A stretch of 64,000 nucleotides of DNA from Chloroflexota bacterium (GCA_012517865.1 JAAYUC010000018.1:1-64000), one strand, 5' to 3'. Counted from the stretch's first letter, positions 47,283-57,821 are shown. Program-made: numbers and translations. The notes: generated by a model from the sequence alone, not told the origin.

Positions 47283-48569
47283 ATGCCCGATTACAGCGAC
47301 TCAATACTCCCCAAACTGCTTTCCAGGAAAAGCCCCCTGCTTGAAAAATCACAGCAGATTGTGCTTCCGGATATTGCGGGGCATTCCCTTAGCAACATCC
47401 CTGGAACTGTGAGCAAACTTTTGGGAGGCCCGGAAATGAGCCGCCCGGCACTCAGCCCTGAGATACTGGACAAATTTGACGGCCGCTATCGCAATGTGAT
47501 TGTGCTGCTCGTTGACGCCCTGGGCTATGACCATTTTCAGCGGCTGATGGCTGAGGGAAAAGCAGAGTTTTGGAGCCAAAATCTGGAACGGGCCAGTATG
47601 TTCCCCCTTACCAGCATTTGCCCCAGCACGACTGCCACAGCGCTTTCCACCGTATGGACCGGCGCGGAGCCGATTGAACACGGCTATATTGGCTATGAAA
47701 TGTGGCTTAAGCGCTACGGTATGGTCATCAACACCATCTTGCATATGCCGGCTTCTTATTTTGGGGATACTGGCAGCCTGGTGAAGAGCGGTTTCGTTCC
47801 GGAAAGCTTTCTGGGAATCAGCCCATTGGGAGCGCGCTTTGCCGACAGGGGCATCGAGAGTCACGTCTTTCTGCCTTATTCTATTGGCGGCTCGGGGCTT
47901 TCGCGGATGCATCTGGAACAAACCAGCGTGCACGGTTATGTCGCTGAAAGTGACATGTGGGCCAACTTGAGGGACATTCTCAATACCCCCGCGCGCGGCT
48001 CGCGCTTTCTGTACGTTTACTGGAGCACCTTGGATACATTGATTCACCGCTACGGACCGGCAGACGAACGCGTGGACAATCAATTCGCTGACCTTTCCCG
48101 TTCACTGGCTGTAAACTTATTTGGCCGTCTGGAGAAAAAAGCAGCTGAAAATACGCTGCTGCTGCTCACCGCGGACCACGGCGCAATCGCGACGCCTGTT
48201 TATGAACAATACAATTTGCGCGGCCATCCGGAATTAACAGCCATGCTGCACCTGCCCCCCACCTGCGAAACGCGGCTGCCTTTCCTGTTCATCAAACCGG
48301 GAATGGAAACAAACGTGCGCGCTTACTTTGAAAACGCCTGGCCGGGAAAATTCACCCTCATCACCACCGAACAGGCGCTTTCGATGCGTCTGTTTGGGAA
48401 CGGCCCGGAACACCCTGACCTGCGCGACCGCCTGGGTGACATAATGGTTATTCCTCATGAGGATGCTTATTTGTGGTGGCCGGAAAAGCCGAATGTGATG
48501 CAAGGCAGGCACGGCGGCCTGAATCGTCTGGAGATGCTCATCCCGCTCTACGCGCTGCCGCTCGGCTGA
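47283..48569 (+). CDS. Alkaline phosphatase-family/nucleotide pyrophosphatase-like phosphodiesterase
   Basis: 428 aa; VIVLLVDALGYDHF, PSTTATALSTVWTG, YWSTLDTLIHRYGP, TADHGAI. Confidence 0.85.
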   Translation: MPDYSDSILPKLLSRKSPLLEKSQQIVLPDIAGHSLSNIPGTVSKLLGGPEMSRPALSPEILDKFDGRYRNVIVLLVDALGYDHFQRLMAEGKAEFWSQNLERASMFPLTSICPSTTATALSTVWTGAEPIEHGYIGYEMWLKRYGMVINTILHMPASYFGDTGSLVKSGFVPESFLGISPLGARFADRGIESHVFLPYSIGGSGLSRMHLEQTSVHGYVAESDMWANLRDILNTPARGSRFLYVYWSTLDTLIHRYGPADERVDNQFADLSRSLAVNLFGRLEKKAAENTLLLLTADHGAIATPVYEQYNLRGHPELTAMLHLPPTCETRLPFLFIKPGMETNVRAYFENAWPGKFTLITTEQALSMRLFGNGPEHPDLRDRLGDIMVIPHEDAYLWWPEKPNVMQGRHGGLNRLEMLIPLYALPLG

Positions 48570-48579
48570 GCGGGTGTTA

Positions 48580-49221
48580 TCAATCCTGAGATAAGGGCCA
48601 GCTTATTTCGCGAAACCCATAGGCGTTCACAACCAGGGTTTGCGCGAAGCGGGTTTTCCAGGGTTTGATAGGGGTATAGAGGTGGACGTGCCCGTGCAGG
48701 TGCAAACGGGGATTAAAAACCTTAATCAGCCAACGAAACGCCCTGATACCGCGGTGCGGCAGGTCGGTGTCATCCTGAATCTTCTCCGGTGCGCTGTGCG
48801 TGACGAAGATATCCAGGTACCGCCCGCGTAGCAGCTTATTCCAAAGCAACGCGGGGATTAATCCCAGCACCATCCACCACATACGCGCCTGCGAATATTG
48901 ATGCGGATTCTGGCTGTATCGCAGGGAGCCTTCAATCCCGGCAAGGATTAAATCCAATTTACGGTCGTAGACAACTTTGCGGTGCAGATTCACGGCGCCC
49001 CAGGGTTCCGCCCGCGTCTCTCCGCTGACCTGCAGCACTTCGGTTACATGGTTGCCGTGCACATAGTAGAGCGGTATGTCCAGCGAGCTGAGTACATATT
49101 CGAGATAGTAATAAGGCAGGTCTCCGCAGCTGATTACCAGGTCTACGTCCGGAAACCGTTCGCGAATGCGGGTGCTGTATACCGCTGGCAGTTCCACATC
49201 GCTCAGAGCCAGGATTTTCAT
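48580..49221 (-). CDS. Calcineurin-like metallophosphoesterase
   Basis: 213 aa; LALSDVE, VISCGDLPYYYLEYV, YVHGNH, THSAP, HLHGHVH. Confidence 0.88.
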   Translation of the reverse strand: MKILALSDVELPAVYSTRIRERFPDVDLVISCGDLPYYYLEYVLSSLDIPLYYVHGNHVTEVLQVSGETRAEPWGAVNLHRKVVYDRKLDLILAGIEGSLRYSQNPHQYSQARMWWMVLGLIPALLWNKLLRGRYLDIFVTHSAPEKIQDDTDLPHRGIRAFRWLIKVFNPRLHLHGHVHLYTPIKPWKTRFAQTLVVNAYGFREISWPLSQD

Positions 49222-49228
49222 GGGGGGA

Positions 49229-49591
49229 CTATCCCTGGGCGACTACAAAGGCCGCAGCAATTCCACCGTCGTGTGTGATGGAAACCGTCCACTCGTGCAG
49301 GCCGCGGGCGAGGGCGGCGCGCAGCGCTTCTCCGTGCAAGCGCAGTTCGGGTTCTCCACTTTGCGCGTGGACAATCTCAAAATCCTGCCAGCGGACCTTA
49401 CCGATACCTGTTCCCAGCGCCTTGGAGGCGGCTTCTTTAGCGGCAAAGACGCCTGCCAAAGCCTGGCTTTCCGTGCCTGACTGGCTCAGCTCGAGAGGAG
49501 TGAATACGCGTTGAAGAAAGCGGGCGCGGATGGCAGGCTGAATGTTATCCAGACGCTGAATCTCAACTATATCCACACCGCATTTAATCAT
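49229..49591 (-). CDS. acpS: Holo-[acyl-carrier-protein] synthase
   Basis: 120 aa; GVDIVEIQRL, FAAKEAASKALGTGI, WTVSITHDGGIAAAFVVA. Confidence 0.94.
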   Translation of the reverse strand: MIKCGVDIVEIQRLDNIQPAIRARFLQRVFTPLELSQSGTESQALAGVFAAKEAASKALGTGIGKVRWQDFEIVHAQSGEPELRLHGEALRAALARGLHEWTVSITHDGGIAAAFVVAQG

Positions 49592-50877
49592 GAGAGAGCC
49601 ACTCCCGCGGACGCGATAACCATATTGTCCAGCTGCCAGTAAGTCTGAGCCACGCGTAGAATGTCTTCACGGGTAACGGCCGCGATGCGGGTAGGCAGCT
49701 CGCGGATGTAATCCAGGCTGTGCTTATACCGTTCCAGGTTCAGGAGCGCGCTGGCAATTCCGGCGTTGGATTCCAGGGAAAGGGGCAGCCTGCCAACCAC
49801 CGCGGAACGGACATCTGCGAGTTCTTCTTCTGTTACCAGTTCTGTCGTAAAACGGGACAACTCCTTGCGAATGAGGGCTATGGCTTTATCCACATTGTTT
49901 GGATTTACCCCGGCAACAACCTGCCAGGTGATGGGTCCCAGCCCCATGCCAAGCTCGGATTGCGCGTAGTAAGCAAGGCCTGCCTTTTCCCGCACGGCTT
50001 CACCAATGCGTCCCATCATGCCAAACTGTCCCAATATTTCATTGCCCAACTGCGCCGGCAGGAAGTCCGGACCGGTAGTTTTGGGCGCGAACGTTCCCAT
50101 CACCAAATCCGTCTGGCTTTTCTCTTGCAGGGTGACGTGTTCGCGGATAATTCCCGTCAGCGGTTCCACCGGCGGTAATTCCGGCTGCGCCTGCTGGTCT
50201 ATATTCACCCAGGTTCCCAAGGTCCGTTCAAAGGCATCCAGCGCTTCAGCGGGTTGGATTCCGCCGGAAATGGCCGCGACCAGACCTTTTGGTCCCATAT
50301 AGCGCTGATGGAAGGCCTCAAGGTCTTCCCGCGAAATCATCTGCACAGTCTCAGGGAAGCCGAGTTCTGGTATCGCGTACGGGTGGGCGCGATAAATAGC
50401 GCGGTCAAAAGCCTGGTCGGCCATGGCGGCAGTATCCTGAGCCTGGATTGCAATAATCGTCAGGATTTGCGTTTTTATGCGCTGAAATTGTTTGGCCGGG
50501 AAGCTGGGTTCGGAAAAAACTTCTTTCATGATTTCCAGCATCCGAGGCAAATCCTCCCGCAGGCACTGCGCGGCGAAGGATGTTGCCAGCCCTCCGGCGC
50601 CGATGCTTAATGAAGCTCCCATGGATTCAATTTCATTGTGAAGCTCGCGAAAGGTCCGTCTGCGTGTGCCGGCAGTCAGCATGCTGGCCAGAAAATTGAC
50701 CAGGCCGTATTTTTCGGGTGGTTCCGCGGCAGAACCCGGCGGCAAATATCCCCGGATGGAAACTGCCGGGCTGCTGTTGTTGGGGCGGGTGAGCAGGATC
50801 GCGCCGTTGCCGAATTGTTTTCGGGTGATATCATCTGAACCTGGCAGTTTTGCGGTTGAGAAGAGCGACTCAGGCAT
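49588..50877 (-). CDS. M16 family peptidase-like subunit lacking the HxxEH catalytic motif
   Basis: MPESLFSTAKLPGSDD start; M16 fold but NFLASML in place of HxxEH. Confidence 0.85.
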   Translation of the reverse strand: MPESLFSTAKLPGSDDITRKQFGNGAILLTRPNNSSPAVSIRGYLPPGSAAEPPEKYGLVNFLASMLTAGTRRRTFRELHNEIESMGASLSIGAGGLATSFAAQCLREDLPRMLEIMKEVFSEPSFPAKQFQRIKTQILTIIAIQAQDTAAMADQAFDRAIYRAHPYAIPELGFPETVQMISREDLEAFHQRYMGPKGLVAAISGGIQPAEALDAFERTLGTWVNIDQQAQPELPPVEPLTGIIREHVTLQEKSQTDLVMGTFAPKTTGPDFLPAQLGNEILGQFGMMGRIGEAVREKAGLAYYAQSELGMGLGPITWQVVAGVNPNNVDKAIALIRKELSRFTTELVTEEELADVRSAVVGRLPLSLESNAGIASALLNLERYKHSLDYIRELPTRIAAVTREDILRVAQTYWQLDNMVIASAGVALS

Positions 50878-52165
50878 CCCGGGCCTCCTCTCCATTGGGG
50901 GTGTATACCCCAATCACGCGTGCGTCCGGCCGCAGGTATTTCCGCGCGATATTTGTGACCTGTTCCGGGCTAACCGCGGCAAGGCGCTGCACGTACTCTG
51001 TAAACCAGGAATAATCCGCAAAACTGTTGGCGTACCCCATCCAAAAACCGTGATTGGTGATGTTGTCGCTGCCGTACGCGAAAAGAGCCTTCGCTTGCTT
51101 CACCGCACGGTCAATCTCTGCCAGTGCGATGGGTTTGGACTGGATTTTTTTAATCTCTCGGTCCAGGGCTGCAAGGAGCTGGTCCACACTGCGGGCCGGA
51201 TGTTTGGTCAGATTGATGGAAAACGTGCCCGGGTCAATACTGGCGTTCAGGCTTCCGTTCACGCTTACTGCCAGCTCTTTTTCCACCAGCGCCAGGTACA
51301 GCCGGCTGGTCCTGTTGCTAATGCCGCCGCTGCCAAACATGTTCAGACTGGACGGCCCTGTGAGCAGGCTCTCCAAAATAGTGAACGCGAAGAATTCCTC
51401 GGAGTTTCCTTTGGGCGCGCGCCAGGCGATTTCGATAAAGGTCGTGTCTCCCGGCCCGCGCAAGTCGACGCGTTCAAATTCAGGCAGGTCTTCTTCTGGG
51501 GCGGGTTGATGCTTGTTGAATGGCGAACCTTGAATCCCGCCAAAAAACTTCTGGACCAGGTCCAGCGCGCGCCGCGGCTCGATGTCTCCCGCCAGGCAGA
51601 GCAGCGCATTCGCGGGTTGGTAATAGTTCTGGTAGTGTCCGTACAAATCCTCGCGGGTGAGCGCCAGCAAGTCTTCTTTAGCGCCGATTACCTCTCCGCG
51701 GTAAGGGTGGTGCTGGTATGCCCGCAGCTGCACCGCTTCGTTGAGCAGAAACAGCGGGTCATTCTCCAAACCTTCCCTTTCAGAAAGAATTACAGTCCTC
51801 TCGGTCTCGACCTCGGCCGGGTCAAATAAACTGCCGCGCATGCGGTCAGCCTCCAAGGCCAGCGCCGTTTCCAGTGCGCTGGCAGGCAGGGTTTCAAAGT
51901 AGGTTGTCCAGTCCGGGCTGGTGAACGCGTTCCAGTGCCCGCCCAGGCGCGCCACCGCGTGGTCCATCCAGCTAGCGGAGCGTTGAGCGGTTCCCTTGAA
52001 CTGCATGTGTTCCACCCAATGGCTCAGGCCGGTCTTGCCGGGAACTTCGTTGCGGAAGCCAACGCCGTACCAAATCCAGCAACTCGCGATGGGGGCTGTA
52101 TGAATTTCACGGATTAACAGCCTCAGGCCGTTATCAAGTGTGTGCGTAATGAGTGTTTCAGGCAT
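50870..52165 (-). CDS. M16 family zinc peptidase (catalytic subunit)
   Basis: 431 aa; GVGFRNEVPGKTGLSHWVEHMQFKGT contains inverted zinc motif HxxEH. Confidence 0.92.
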   Translation of the reverse strand: MPETLITHTLDNGLRLLIREIHTAPIASCWIWYGVGFRNEVPGKTGLSHWVEHMQFKGTAQRSASWMDHAVARLGGHWNAFTSPDWTTYFETLPASALETALALEADRMRGSLFDPAEVETERTVILSEREGLENDPLFLLNEAVQLRAYQHHPYRGEVIGAKEDLLALTREDLYGHYQNYYQPANALLCLAGDIEPRRALDLVQKFFGGIQGSPFNKHQPAPEEDLPEFERVDLRGPGDTTFIEIAWRAPKGNSEEFFAFTILESLLTGPSSLNMFGSGGISNRTSRLYLALVEKELAVSVNGSLNASIDPGTFSINLTKHPARSVDQLLAALDREIKKIQSKPIALAEIDRAVKQAKALFAYGSDNITNHGFWMGYANSFADYSWFTEYVQRLAAVSPEQVTNIARKYLRPDARVIGVYTPNGEEARDA

Positions 52166-52212
52166 TCTGGCAGATTTCTGGTGGAATTTGATGTTTAAGA
52201 AAGAAGCGGCGT

Positions 52213-52695
52213 TCAGCGCTGTTCATGTTTAAAGGGCAGCATCATCACGAAGCCGGCGCCAATGATGACCATTCCGATAATCAACCCCTGAGATTGCAGC
52301 CTGCCAAGGAACACATTTGGCATGGGATTGGTGCCGAAGCCAAAGGCATCCGCCAGCGCGGTGAAAAAGCAAATCACATACCCTGTCGCGATAGTGCGCG
52401 TGCCAAAATCTGCCAGGAGTGATTTTGTCGTATTCCCCCACAGAGAGAGAAGGACAAGCGCGCCGCCCCAGGTCAGTATGCCCAGACCCAGGAGGATAAC
52501 GATAATCTGAACGAAACCAATGGAAACGCCACGGTTGAGCCCAAAAACCTCCGGCTTAGCGCCAATGATAAAGATGAGGAAACCGATGATGAGCAGCGTC
52601 AGCCCAAAACGTCCGCGAAACGTGGTAGAGCCATTTTTCTGGCCGTTCGGTTTCTGGGAGAGTTCAGGGGTGGGAGCGGGACAGTTTTGTTCCAA
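52213..52695 (-). CDS. Integral membrane protein, unknown function
   Basis: 160 aa, about four hydrophobic segments. Confidence 0.7.
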   Translation of the reverse strand: MEQNCPAPTPELSQKPNGQKNGSTTFRGRFGLTLLIIGFLIFIIGAKPEVFGLNRGVSIGFVQIIVILLGLGILTWGGALVLLSLWGNTTKSLLADFGTRTIATGYVICFFTALADAFGFGTNPMPNVFLGRLQSQGLIIGMVIIGAGFVMMLPFKHEQR

Positions 52696-52720
52696 TGGGT
52701 AAACCGCCTTTCATCCAATT

Positions 52721-53821
52721 TCAGGGTAATGCAGATTGTAACACACGCAAAAAATTTCCGTGCGCGATTTTTTCGAGTTCAGGCTCCGCGTATCCCTTGG
52801 CGCTTAAGAATGGCAGCAAAAGGGGTAAATCCGCGATGGAATCCAGTTCCCTTGGGACAGATTGCAGTCCAAAACCGCCGTCAAAATCGGTGCCAATTCC
52901 CACGTGGTCGGCATCGCCGGCAATCTGGCACAAATAATCCACCTGGTCCGCGACCATGCTGAGGCTGACAGACTGACGCCCGCCGTTCATCCTCCAGTCT
53001 GCCGCCAGGAAATTGTTAAAGGGGACTGCGCCAATCACGACGCCGCGCTCGAACATCGCACGGATAAGGTCATCGTCCAGCAAGCGGTTTCCACTGTAAG
53101 CTCTCACAGGGCGGCTGGCATTGGCGTGGCTGGTGATGATGGTACCGGGGTAGCACTCCAGCGCCTGAAAAGCGGCAGCCGCATCCATGTGAGAAAGGTC
53201 CAGAATGAAACCCAGCTCAGCCATTGCGTCCAGAAGCGCTTTCCCTTCTTTGGTAAGCGGCCCTGGTTCGCGCGTCCCGCCGCAAAAACGCGTGCCAGTC
53301 CAGGCTGGACCTATCACGCGCAAGCCGGCGTCCCACCAACGGGGGAGTTCATCCAGGTTCAGGATGCCCTCCGCGCTTTCCATCAATGGAATTAGACCCA
53401 CCGGGCGATAATTGCTGCCCTCTTGTTCCGGGGGATTCTCCTCCCAGAGTTGGAGGTGCTGTTGCAGCTGTTCCTGGTTGCCAATCAGGCGGAAGGCGTG
53501 CGGTTTCTCATCGCATAGGCGGTGATAGCTGCCGAGCTGGTTCCAGGCGATTTGATTGGCCTCCCGCGGAGTGCTGTACATCTGTTTGTCCATGGGGTCA
53601 ACGACGCCGGGATGGGTGGGAGCAGCAAATAGGGTTCCGAAGACCAGCGCGACCCCAGCCAGGTTGTATTCAGGCCAGCCGAGCATGGTGTCCCCGGCGT
53701 AGGCAGGGATGGGCGTGCCTTGTTCCATCTGGCGCGTTTGATACGCCGAGCGGGAATAATCCCGGCCAAAACAGGCCATGTTCCAGGCTAAATCTTCGTG
53801 CGCGTCTATGAACCAGTTCAT
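52721..53821 (-). CDS. Membrane dipeptidase-like (peptidase M19)
   Basis: 366 aa; FIDAHEDLAWN, LDLSHMD, ITSHANASRPVRAYSGN, HVGIGTDFDGGFG. Confidence 0.9.
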   Translation of the reverse strand: MNWFIDAHEDLAWNMACFGRDYSRSAYQTRQMEQGTPIPAYAGDTMLGWPEYNLAGVALVFGTLFAAPTHPGVVDPMDKQMYSTPREANQIAWNQLGSYHRLCDEKPHAFRLIGNQEQLQQHLQLWEENPPEQEGSNYRPVGLIPLMESAEGILNLDELPRWWDAGLRVIGPAWTGTRFCGGTREPGPLTKEGKALLDAMAELGFILDLSHMDAAAAFQALECYPGTIITSHANASRPVRAYSGNRLLDDDLIRAMFERGVVIGAVPFNNFLAADWRMNGGRQSVSLSMVADQVDYLCQIAGDADHVGIGTDFDGGFGLQSVPRELDSIADLPLLLPFLSAKGYAEPELEKIAHGNFLRVLQSALP

Positions 53822-53831
53822 CCAAATGAAA

Positions 53832-53862
53832 AAGCGCCGGAATAGAGATTACTCCGGCGCTT
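53832..53862 (-). terminator. Rho-independent terminator after rpsA-like gene
   Basis: Minus strand AAGCGCCGGA...TCCGGCGCTTTTTC. Confidence 0.82.
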
Positions 53863-53875
53863 AGGGGTCAAATTC

Positions 53876-55186
53876 TTATGCCTCAGGCTTTTCGGTTTCA
53901 GGGGTTTCCGGCGCGGAATTTTCGTCAGCGGGTTCCTGAGGAATATTGCCAACAATATCGCCGAGTGTTTCGCCGGAGGAGGAACCAACGACATCCAAAT
54001 CCTGGGCAAGCGATTTCCAATCCTGGTCGGCATACTGCGCGGAATCCACGCGGCGCATGCTCAGGCCGATGCGGTGATTTTCTTCCTCAATGCGCAGGAT
54101 GCGCAGGGTGACCTTGTCGCCAACCTTGAGGATCTCTTTCGGGTGTTCCACGCGCTTATCGCTCAACTCGGAAATGTGAATGAGGCCTTCCATATCGCCC
54201 GGGATATTTAGCTTGGCGAAAGCGCCAAAGTTGGTGAGCCTGGTAATTTCGCCTTCCACCAGTTGGCCGACCTTGAGGGCGTTCACCTGGCTGGACCAGG
54301 GGTCGTTCTGCAGTTGGCGGATGGAAAGGCCGATGCGGCGGCGTTCTTTATCCACACTGATGACCTTCACTTTGACTTCATCGCCAACCTTGAGAGCTTC
54401 GCTGGGATGGGTGATGCGGTCGTAAGAAATTTCCGAGACGTGCACGAGGCCGTCCGCGCCGCCAATGTTCACAAAGGCGCCGAAATCGGCCAGGCTGGTA
54501 ACGCGGCCGGTGCGGACATCGCCTTCTTTGAGATTGTCCAGAATCTTTTCGCGCACCATGTCGCGCGTCTCGGTGCTGGCCGCGCGTTCGCTCAGAATCA
54601 GGCGGTGGCGTTCACGGTCCACCTCGATGATGCAGCACTGGATTTTCTCGCCAATCATCGCTCTGTATTTTTCTTCCGGGGTTTCGCCGGAGATTTCAGA
54701 TCGGCGGGTGAGGCTGAGCTGCGAAGCAGGGACAAAACCGCGGATGGTGCTGAACGGTACAAGCAGACCGCCCTTGTTGTAACCAACGATTTCGGATTCA
54801 AAGCTTTCGCCGGAGCTTTTCATGGCTTCAGCGTCCAACCAGCTTTGTTCCTCTACAGCACGGATGAACGAGAGAACCAAATTGCCATTTTGATCTTCGG
54901 GGGTAACCACATAGACCGGGATAGCCTGTCCAACGGTCAGAGTCGCAAGAATATCAGCGGGGATGCTTTCGTATTCTTTCCCTGAAATGATACCTTCGGA
55001 TTTGGCGCCGACACTGACCAGAATCTGGTTTTCACCGATGCTGGCAATGATGCCGTCCCGAATTTCCCCGGCTTTGGGGAAGTCAATATTGAGATTGGAC
55101 TCGAGCAGATCCCCCATTTGTTCCATGGTTTGAGGTTCGTTCTCTTCCGTCTTCTCCTGCTTGCTTACATCGTCAATGTCAGTCAT
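53876..55186 (-). CDS. rpsA: 30S ribosomal protein S1 (four S1 domains)
   Basis: 436 aa; tandem S1 motifs GRVTSLADFGAFVNIGGADGLVHVSEIS, GEITRLTNFGAFAKLNIPGDMEGLIHISELS. Confidence 0.92.
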   Translation of the reverse strand: MTDIDDVSKQEKTEENEPQTMEQMGDLLESNLNIDFPKAGEIRDGIIASIGENQILVSVGAKSEGIISGKEYESIPADILATLTVGQAIPVYVVTPEDQNGNLVLSFIRAVEEQSWLDAEAMKSSGESFESEIVGYNKGGLLVPFSTIRGFVPASQLSLTRRSEISGETPEEKYRAMIGEKIQCCIIEVDRERHRLILSERAASTETRDMVREKILDNLKEGDVRTGRVTSLADFGAFVNIGGADGLVHVSEISYDRITHPSEALKVGDEVKVKVISVDKERRRIGLSIRQLQNDPWSSQVNALKVGQLVEGEITRLTNFGAFAKLNIPGDMEGLIHISELSDKRVEHPKEILKVGDKVTLRILRIEEENHRIGLSMRRVDSAQYADQDWKSLAQDLDVVGSSSGETLGDIVGNIPQEPADENSAPETPETEKPEA

Positions 55187-55341
55187 GAATAAATTACTCC
55201 AGCATTAAATTTGGAGGTGATTATAGTAGACAATACCTACTTTTGCAAGCTTGCTCGCTTCTTTTTCCCCGAATTGACCTGCACGAAAGAAAATTAACCG
55301 GAAAACATGAATTTCCCCTGACAATATCAGCAATTTCCGGG

Positions 55342-57705
55342 TCAATCTTCCTTCAGAGGACCGTACTCCCCATAATCCAGTACTTCCCGGGTTCCAGTCT
55401 GCGGGTTTGGCGCTCCGATAATTCCCTTTTCTTCCAGGCTTTCGATGATGCGGGCTGCCCGTGAGTAACCAATGCGCAGTTTGCGCTGCAGCAGCGACAC
55501 GGACGCCCGGCCTTCCTGCCGGATGATGCGAATGACCTCGTCAGTGAGCGGGTCATCATCGGGGTTTTTACTGGTTTCTTCCCAAAGCGAGAGCTGCGGC
55601 TGGGAATCATCGAGTAAAGGAGGCCTGGATTGCGAGGTAAAAATCGCGGTATCCGGGCGTTCCTCCCCGGATTTTTGCAGCGCCTGAGCGCGCCAGAAAT
55701 CCACCAATTGATTCAGCTCTTCTTCTGACACATACGTGCCTTGCAGGCGCACCGGCGCGGGGGAGTCCGGCGCCTGGAAAAGCATATCTCCCTTTCCAAG
55801 CAGCGTTTCAGCGCCGGTCTGGTCGATAATCACGCGGCTGTCCGTCCCGGAGGCTACCGCGAAAGCGATGCGCGCGGGGAAGTTGGCCTTGATCAGACCC
55901 GTGATGATATCCACCGAGGGACGTTGGGTGGCAAGGATAAGATGAATGCCCGTCGCGCGGGCCAGCTGGGCCAGCCGCGTGAGCAGCCGTTCTGTTTCTG
56001 TCGGTGCCAGCAGCATCAAATCCGCGAGTTCATCAATCACAATCAGAAGATACGGCAAAGTCTTTCCGCCTGCCGCGCTTTGCTTGTTGTTGTATTCGTT
56101 GATATTGCGCGCGTTTGCCTCGGCGAACATACGGTAGCGCAGGTCCATCTCGCGCTGCATCCACTGCAGCGCGCCCACCACCTTCTCCGCGTCGACGATG
56201 ACCGGCGCGAGCAGATGCGGAACGCCGTTATAGCCCGTCAGCTCCACGCGTTTGGGATCTACCAGCACAAAACGGATTTGGTCGGGGGTGAGGGTGAGCA
56301 GGTACGATGCCAAAATCGCGTTCACGCAGACCGATTTTCCTGAACCTGTGGTGCCGGCGATGAGCAGGTGGGGCATATCCGCCAGGTCCGTTATGTACGG
56401 CTGGCCGGCGACGTTCTTGCCCAATGGAAACTTAAGCGGACTTGCGTTGGCGGCGAACCCGGGGCTCTCCACGAGCTCCAGCAGCGAAACGATTGAGGTT
56501 TTATTGTTGGGCACTTCAATGCCGACGTAACCCCGGCCAGGCACAGGGGCTTGAACGCGGATGCGGGAGGCTTTTAGCGCCAGGGCCAGGTCATCGGCAA
56601 GACTGACAATGTTGCTGACCCGGACGCGCTTTTTTCCATTCCGCGATTCCACAAAATCCGGTTCCACCCCAAACATCGTCACCGCCGGTCCGCGCCGGAT
56701 TTCCACCACGCGCGAAGGGGTATTGAACGAACGCAAAGTCTCTTCAATCACCCGGGCGCGGTCCTGATCATTTTCCTGGTCCTGCGACTGGGTGGGGACA
56801 GGCATGAGCAGCTCTTCAGGATCCGGCAGTACCCAGGAATGGGCAGCGCCGTGTGTGCCGACAGGCGCCTGCGGAGCCGGTATCGTCGGGCGCTTTGGAA
56901 GGGGAGCGGCAGTCTGGACCGCCGGTTCTTCCTCTGTCTGGCCCGCTGTTTGGGGCGGGGCGGCTCTTTTTGCCTGCAGTTGGGCAGCCTTGGCCTTGAT
57001 GAAACGTGCGAAGCGCGCCTGATTATTCTTTAATTTTTCTGCCAGCCAGAGTGTCAGGTCGGACATTGAGAAATCCACCAGCAGCACTAAACAGATGAGC
57101 AGCCATGCCACCAGCCAGATGAGCGCCCCGGGGGTGCCAAACCAACGCGCGAGCAGGTCAAGGATAAATTTCCCTGCCGCGCCTCCTCCGGAACCTCCGA
57201 GGGAGTCAGTGCTGCGGCCAATCAATTGAAACCAGGCCAGGGCGTTGAAAAAGGCCAGAACAATGCCGATAATACGTTCCCCTGAGAGTTCGGGGAATTG
57301 GTCCATCTTTCGCAGCAGGAACCAGGTTCCCGTCAGGGTGAGGATTACCGGGATGGCGTAGGCTCCCCAGCCGGTGAATTTGTACAACGCGTCTGACCAC
57401 CATTTTGATACCACTCCGGAATCGCCAATCATCAGACTGAGCAGAGTCAGGACGCCAATGACTATCATCACAATGCCAGTGATATCTACCTTGCGGTCGG
57501 GCGAGATGGAAAATGACTGTTTCGAGGGCGTTGGTTTGCGCGGGGCGGTGCGGGCGGCGGCGCGCTGGCTGGTGCTGCGGGGCGCGGTTTTTTTTCTCGT
57601 CCCGGAGGAAGATCTGCGCGTTGTACCGGCCGACCGAACGCTTCTTGAGGCGTTCTTTGGCGCGATTTTTTTGGTTTTTGGTTTTGCTCTGGCGCTCGTC
57701 GCCAT
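55342..57705 (-). CDS. ftsK: FtsK/SpoIIIE DNA translocase
   Basis: Start MATSARAKPKTKK with SD GGAGG and TATAAT upstream; 4-TM N-terminus, HLLIAGTTGSGKSVCVNAI, VLVDPKRVELTGYNGVPHLL, C-terminal gamma domain. Confidence 0.95.
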   Translation of the reverse strand: MATSARAKPKTKKIAPKNASRSVRSAGTTRRSSSGTRKKTAPRSTSQRAAARTAPRKPTPSKQSFSISPDRKVDITGIVMIVIGVLTLLSLMIGDSGVVSKWWSDALYKFTGWGAYAIPVILTLTGTWFLLRKMDQFPELSGERIIGIVLAFFNALAWFQLIGRSTDSLGGSGGGAAGKFILDLLARWFGTPGALIWLVAWLLICLVLLVDFSMSDLTLWLAEKLKNNQARFARFIKAKAAQLQAKRAAPPQTAGQTEEEPAVQTAAPLPKRPTIPAPQAPVGTHGAAHSWVLPDPEELLMPVPTQSQDQENDQDRARVIEETLRSFNTPSRVVEIRRGPAVTMFGVEPDFVESRNGKKRVRVSNIVSLADDLALALKASRIRVQAPVPGRGYVGIEVPNNKTSIVSLLELVESPGFAANASPLKFPLGKNVAGQPYITDLADMPHLLIAGTTGSGKSVCVNAILASYLLTLTPDQIRFVLVDPKRVELTGYNGVPHLLAPVIVDAEKVVGALQWMQREMDLRYRMFAEANARNINEYNNKQSAAGGKTLPYLLIVIDELADLMLLAPTETERLLTRLAQLARATGIHLILATQRPSVDIITGLIKANFPARIAFAVASGTDSRVIIDQTGAETLLGKGDMLFQAPDSPAPVRLQGTYVSEEELNQLVDFWRAQALQKSGEERPDTAIFTSQSRPPLLDDSQPQLSLWEETSKNPDDDPLTDEVIRIIRQEGRASVSLLQRKLRIGYSRAARIIESLEEKGIIGAPNPQTGTREVLDYGEYGPLKED

Positions 57706-57821
57706 TTTTCCTCCGACGGCTGCTAAGGTATATGCGATTATAGCATTAATGTTCTTAGCCGACTTTGGACCTGCCAGTAAGCTTACGGGCGTATGTTTAT
57801 AAATCGAAGGCTTGACAAATG

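Noticed and set aside
50666-51829. 387-aa plus-strand ORF
   Set aside because: Antisense to the M16 pair; no motifs.
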